Origin: Pseudomonadota bacterium
GTDB taxonomy: Bacteria; Bdellovibrionota_C; UBA2361; SZUA-149; DAOLCO01
NCBI GenBank assembly: GCA_027487795.1
Contig: JAIYCX010000039.1
Span: 1 to 64,000, forward strand
Length of the DNA: 64,000 bases
Direction: 5' to 3'
The notes beneath the pieces are model-generated. The model saw only the letters and a list, made by a program, of their open reading frames with translations, did no database searches and had not been told where the DNA came from. Numbering within the stretch: position 1 is the stretch's first letter; the number at the start of each line of letters is the position of its first letter. Shown here in pieces: positions 61,721 to 64,000 of this stretch. A program made the position numbers and the translations under genes.

Positions 61721-64000
61721 ATGTTTGCTGATGATGAAATAAAAATAAATCAGGATCTGAAACTTTCCAATAAACTTTGGTCTGCTCGCTGTAGTGAGAC
61801 TTTCGAAGGGGAGATGTGCAGCACTAAACAGCAAGTGATTGTTGTTAGAACATCAACTACTATCACTGATAACGATCTAAAAAACAATCTTAAAAATCGA
61901 CTAGATAAAGTTGCTGATTTTATTGCAGCGACTGCTCAAGGAATTAGTATATTAAAGTATGGCTTTGATTCGGAAAATAAAGCTTGTATTATCTTTGATT
62001 ATTTTGATTCTACTTCGATATTATTATCCAAAGAAGTATATTCTGTAAGATTCCGTCTTTTAGTTCAACTGATGCAGAAACTTGAAGATTTAAATAATTT
62101 AGGAATTTTATTAGAAGATTTTAATGAAGAAAGTTTTAGATTATTTAATGGAGAGTTGGTTTTAATCCCTGGTTTTGGAAGTTTTGATCAAGTTAAGGGT
62201 GGGACTATGGCGCTGCCAGAAAGTTCTAGGATGCTTTTTATGGCACCTGAGATACTGCAGGGTAGTGTGCCAACAATGCAGGCAGATCTTTATGGAGCCG
62301 CGGTGCTCTCTTATTATTTATTGACAGCAAAAGATCTGCCTAAAGATAATAAAGCTATTGATAAATTTATTTCTTCTAATCCTTCTCCAGCTAGTATTAA
62401 TGAGCAAGTTCCTTTATGGCTACAAGATTTATTAGCTTCTTCACTTGAAACAGATCCATTAAATCGTTTAACAGATGCGGGTAGATTTTTAAATTATCTT
62501 GAAGAGGGAGTTAGAGATGGTTGTTTAGATGTAACTAAAGTTAAGTCTGGAACATGGGTTAATAATGACATCATCGTAAAGCCAGTAGCAGAAGTTAAGC
62601 GTTCAGATAAGATAAGTAAAGCATTAGAAAAAGCCGGAGAGCTTAAATCTGTAGATGTTGATACTAGTAAGTCCACCAAGAAAAAAGAAAAAAAACAAAC
62701 TACAAAAGCGAAAAAAATTGTTTATTTAATTTGGGCGTTGACTATTACTACTGGACTTATAGTTTCATTTTTTGTTCTTACGTCTTTAAAATTTATTAGA
62801 GTAGGTTCTACTTCTTTGCCACCAGCATTAGAACAAATTAGGGTAACTCTAGAAACTGACTCGGAATTACGAGATTTAATAGTGCTCGGCTCTGAAGAAG
62901 AACTCATAGCGGCAAGAAAAGATGCTTTAAGTCGTTTGTTAAAAAGAAAAATTAGCTGGGATAAGTCTATAATAGATTATATTAATACTTCAAACTTCTC
63001 AACTCAGTTTGTTTCTACTTTAGTAGAAGTTCCTGTTTATTGGACACGGTCTTTAGGAAAAGAAGACGGAATCAGTAACTTTGTTAATTCTTGGATTACA
63101 ACTGTTTCTGGAGTTAATGAGGGTGCGCCTGATAGTAAGGTATTTGTACTACAATCTTTAATATTACAATTAATAGATCCTAGCGTAACGGTAGATAAGA
63201 AAATTACTGCAGGTAGATTGCTATTTGCCTTCGATAAATTAAAAACAATTAAGTTATCAGCATTATTAGCTAAAGAAGAAAGTAATAGTTTTCTAGTTGC
63301 TGAACTACGGCAGTTACTAACAGGTTTAGGTTACAGTAAAATCCCTGATACTTTTATGCTTCCTCAACTTGCTTTATTAAATCCTGAAATATTGTCAACT
63401 ACTGGATTAAGTATTGAAAAAGCTACTGAGCATATAAAACAAGAAGACTACAAGAAAATTATTGAAGTACTATTAACTAGTCCACTAGCAGTTAATTCAA
63501 ATAGAGACTTTTTAATTAATAAATACGTCTCTGTAAATGCAACAGGAGTTTTTAGTAAGGAGCTATTAAAAATTTCTAATGATATTTCTGCCGCAGATAA
63601 ATATACGTCTGTATTATTACTTAAGCTTGCATTGCAAGCTGCACAGCCTGAAGATTTAACTCCTTTAATGGAGTGGAGTCAGGAAAGATGGGAGAATGTA
63701 CTTTATTTAGGCATGGCAATTGGACAAACTTCCGATGTTAATAATGCTCTTTTAAATATTTTATCAAGAAGAACTCCTAAAAATGATACTGGTAAGATAC
63801 TGTATGAATGGTTAAAAACTAATGTATGGTCTGTAAAAAGTAAATACGCTAAAGCCTATGCATCATTAGTGTTGAAAGACTTATGTAGTCCTGAACAAAT
63901 CGAAGATGCATTTTCTACTTTTATGCCAGTTTCTCAAAATGCTCTTTTTGAAACTCTTTTAAAGATAAAAGATAGCTTTTTCACAAAACAGGCAATTATT
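61721..64000 (+). CDS. Pseudokinase-like membrane protein, 3'-truncated by window end
   Basis: The frame is open for 760 codons to the window edge. Residues 1-260 fit a protein-kinase-like fold. GILLEDFNEESFRL (about 138-151) aligns with the HRD loop but HRD reads LED and the metal Asn reads S. LVLIPGFGSFD aligns with DFG but lacks its Asp. FMAPEILQG and ADLYGAAVLSYYLLT keep the APE and F-helix patterns. The N-lobe lysine is replaced by R. It is probably catalytically dead. A membrane helix at about 333-355 follows a basic linker, and a long helical HEAT-like region continues. It could sense or scaffold in the Tad system. Confidence 0.6.
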   Translation, partial: MFADDEIKINQDLKLSNKLWSARCSETFEGEMCSTKQQVIVVRTSTTITDNDLKNNLKNRLDKVADFIAATAQGISILKYGFDSENKACIIFDYFDSTSILLSKEVYSVRFRLLVQLMQKLEDLNNLGILLEDFNEESFRLFNGELVLIPGFGSFDQVKGGTMALPESSRMLFMAPEILQGSVPTMQADLYGAAVLSYYLLTAKDLPKDNKAIDKFISSNPSPASINEQVPLWLQDLLASSLETDPLNRLTDAGRFLNYLEEGVRDGCLDVTKVKSGTWVNNDIIVKPVAEVKRSDKISKALEKAGELKSVDVDTSKSTKKKEKKQTTKAKKIVYLIWALTITTGLIVSFFVLTSLKFIRVGSTSLPPALEQIRVTLETDSELRDLIVLGSEEELIAARKDALSRLLKRKISWDKSIIDYINTSNFSTQFVSTLVEVPVYWTRSLGKEDGISNFVNSWITTVSGVNEGAPDSKVFVLQSLILQLIDPSVTVDKKITAGRLLFAFDKLKTIKLSALLAKEESNSFLVAELRQLLTGLGYSKIPDTFMLPQLALLNPEILSTTGLSIEKATEHIKQEDYKKIIEVLLTSPLAVNSNRDFLINKYVSVNATGVFSKELLKISNDISAADKYTSVLLLKLALQAAQPEDLTPLMEWSQERWENVLYLGMAIGQTSDVNNALLNILSRRTPKNDTGKILYEWLKTNVWSVKSKYAKAYASLVLKDLCSPEQIEDAFSTFMPVSQNALFETLLKIKDSFFTKQAII

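Noticed and set aside
1..64000. tRNA or rRNA genes
   Set aside because: I saw no cloverleaf with GGTTCRA-type T-loop and paired acceptor ends, and no rRNA signature; a short tRNA could be missed without a program.

Overview
The window is AT-rich chromosomal DNA of a Gram-negative-type bacterium. It has lipoproteins with lipoboxes, a FlgO-like protein and the flagellar regulators CsrA/FliW. It also has a Tad/Flp pilus locus, menaquinone genes (MenB plus a hotdog thioesterase) and UppP. I cannot name the species. Low GC, widespread genes of unknown family, degenerate enzymes and a histone-fold protein suggest an uncultured or poorly sampled lineage. Melainabacteria-like or Bdellovibrionota-like groups are guesses, not conclusions.

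Layout. 1-9.1 kb: two unknown genes, then metabolic genes: a RibD C-terminal-type reductase with alanine racemase (minus strand), a NUDIX-argB-argF operon (plus), and an aroE, degenerate-RibBA, HD-hydrolase operon (minus). 9.2-19.9 kb: accessory region with a HigBA-type toxin-antitoxin pair, two antitoxin-type genes without toxins, a HEPN-motif gene, hotdog thioesterase/menB, a mobile-mystery A/B (HTH plus Fic) pair, a zinc-finger/histone-fold protein and a large unknown protein. 19.9-23.4 kb: a VirD4/TraG-type coupling ATPase followed by a membrane-anchored ClpB-like AAA+ protein. 23.6-33.3 kb: FlgO-like and other lipoproteins, csrA-fliW, HDOD and STAS regulators, rplM-rpsI, DedA, uppP and an AI-2E family transporter. 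33.3-35.4 kb: small accessory genes and repeats. 35.4-54.7 kb: a surface-glycosylation region with five GT87-like (DUF2029) membrane proteins, GT2 glycosyltransferases, methyltransferases, acyl/acetyltransferases and two nearly identical Flp pilins. 55.5-64 kb: cpaB-cpaF-tadB-tadC, an unknown membrane protein, and a pseudokinase-like membrane protein that runs off the end.

The most unusual sequence is a family of structured elements at 1478-1643, 13078-13235 (reverse) and 14014-14172. The two best copies share a conserved GC-rich core of about 95 bases, with compensatory base changes in its central hairpin. Each core sits between long inverted arms (28-32 bp) that pair almost perfectly within a copy but are unrelated between copies. 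The two good copies bracket the HEPN-motif gene in opposite orientation. Other repeats are a MITE-like 151-bp element with GTAAGCG-type ends (33707-33857, and a partial inverted copy at 1-115) and a palindrome array around a GxxExxY gene (34.4-35.2 kb).

How the genes may work together: the pilins, GT87/GT2 enzymes and Tad genes could build and decorate an adhesive Flp pilus or surface glycan. CsrA/FliW and FlgO imply flagellar motility. The coupling ATPase and Clp-like ATPase look like one membrane machine. These functional links are inference from gene order.
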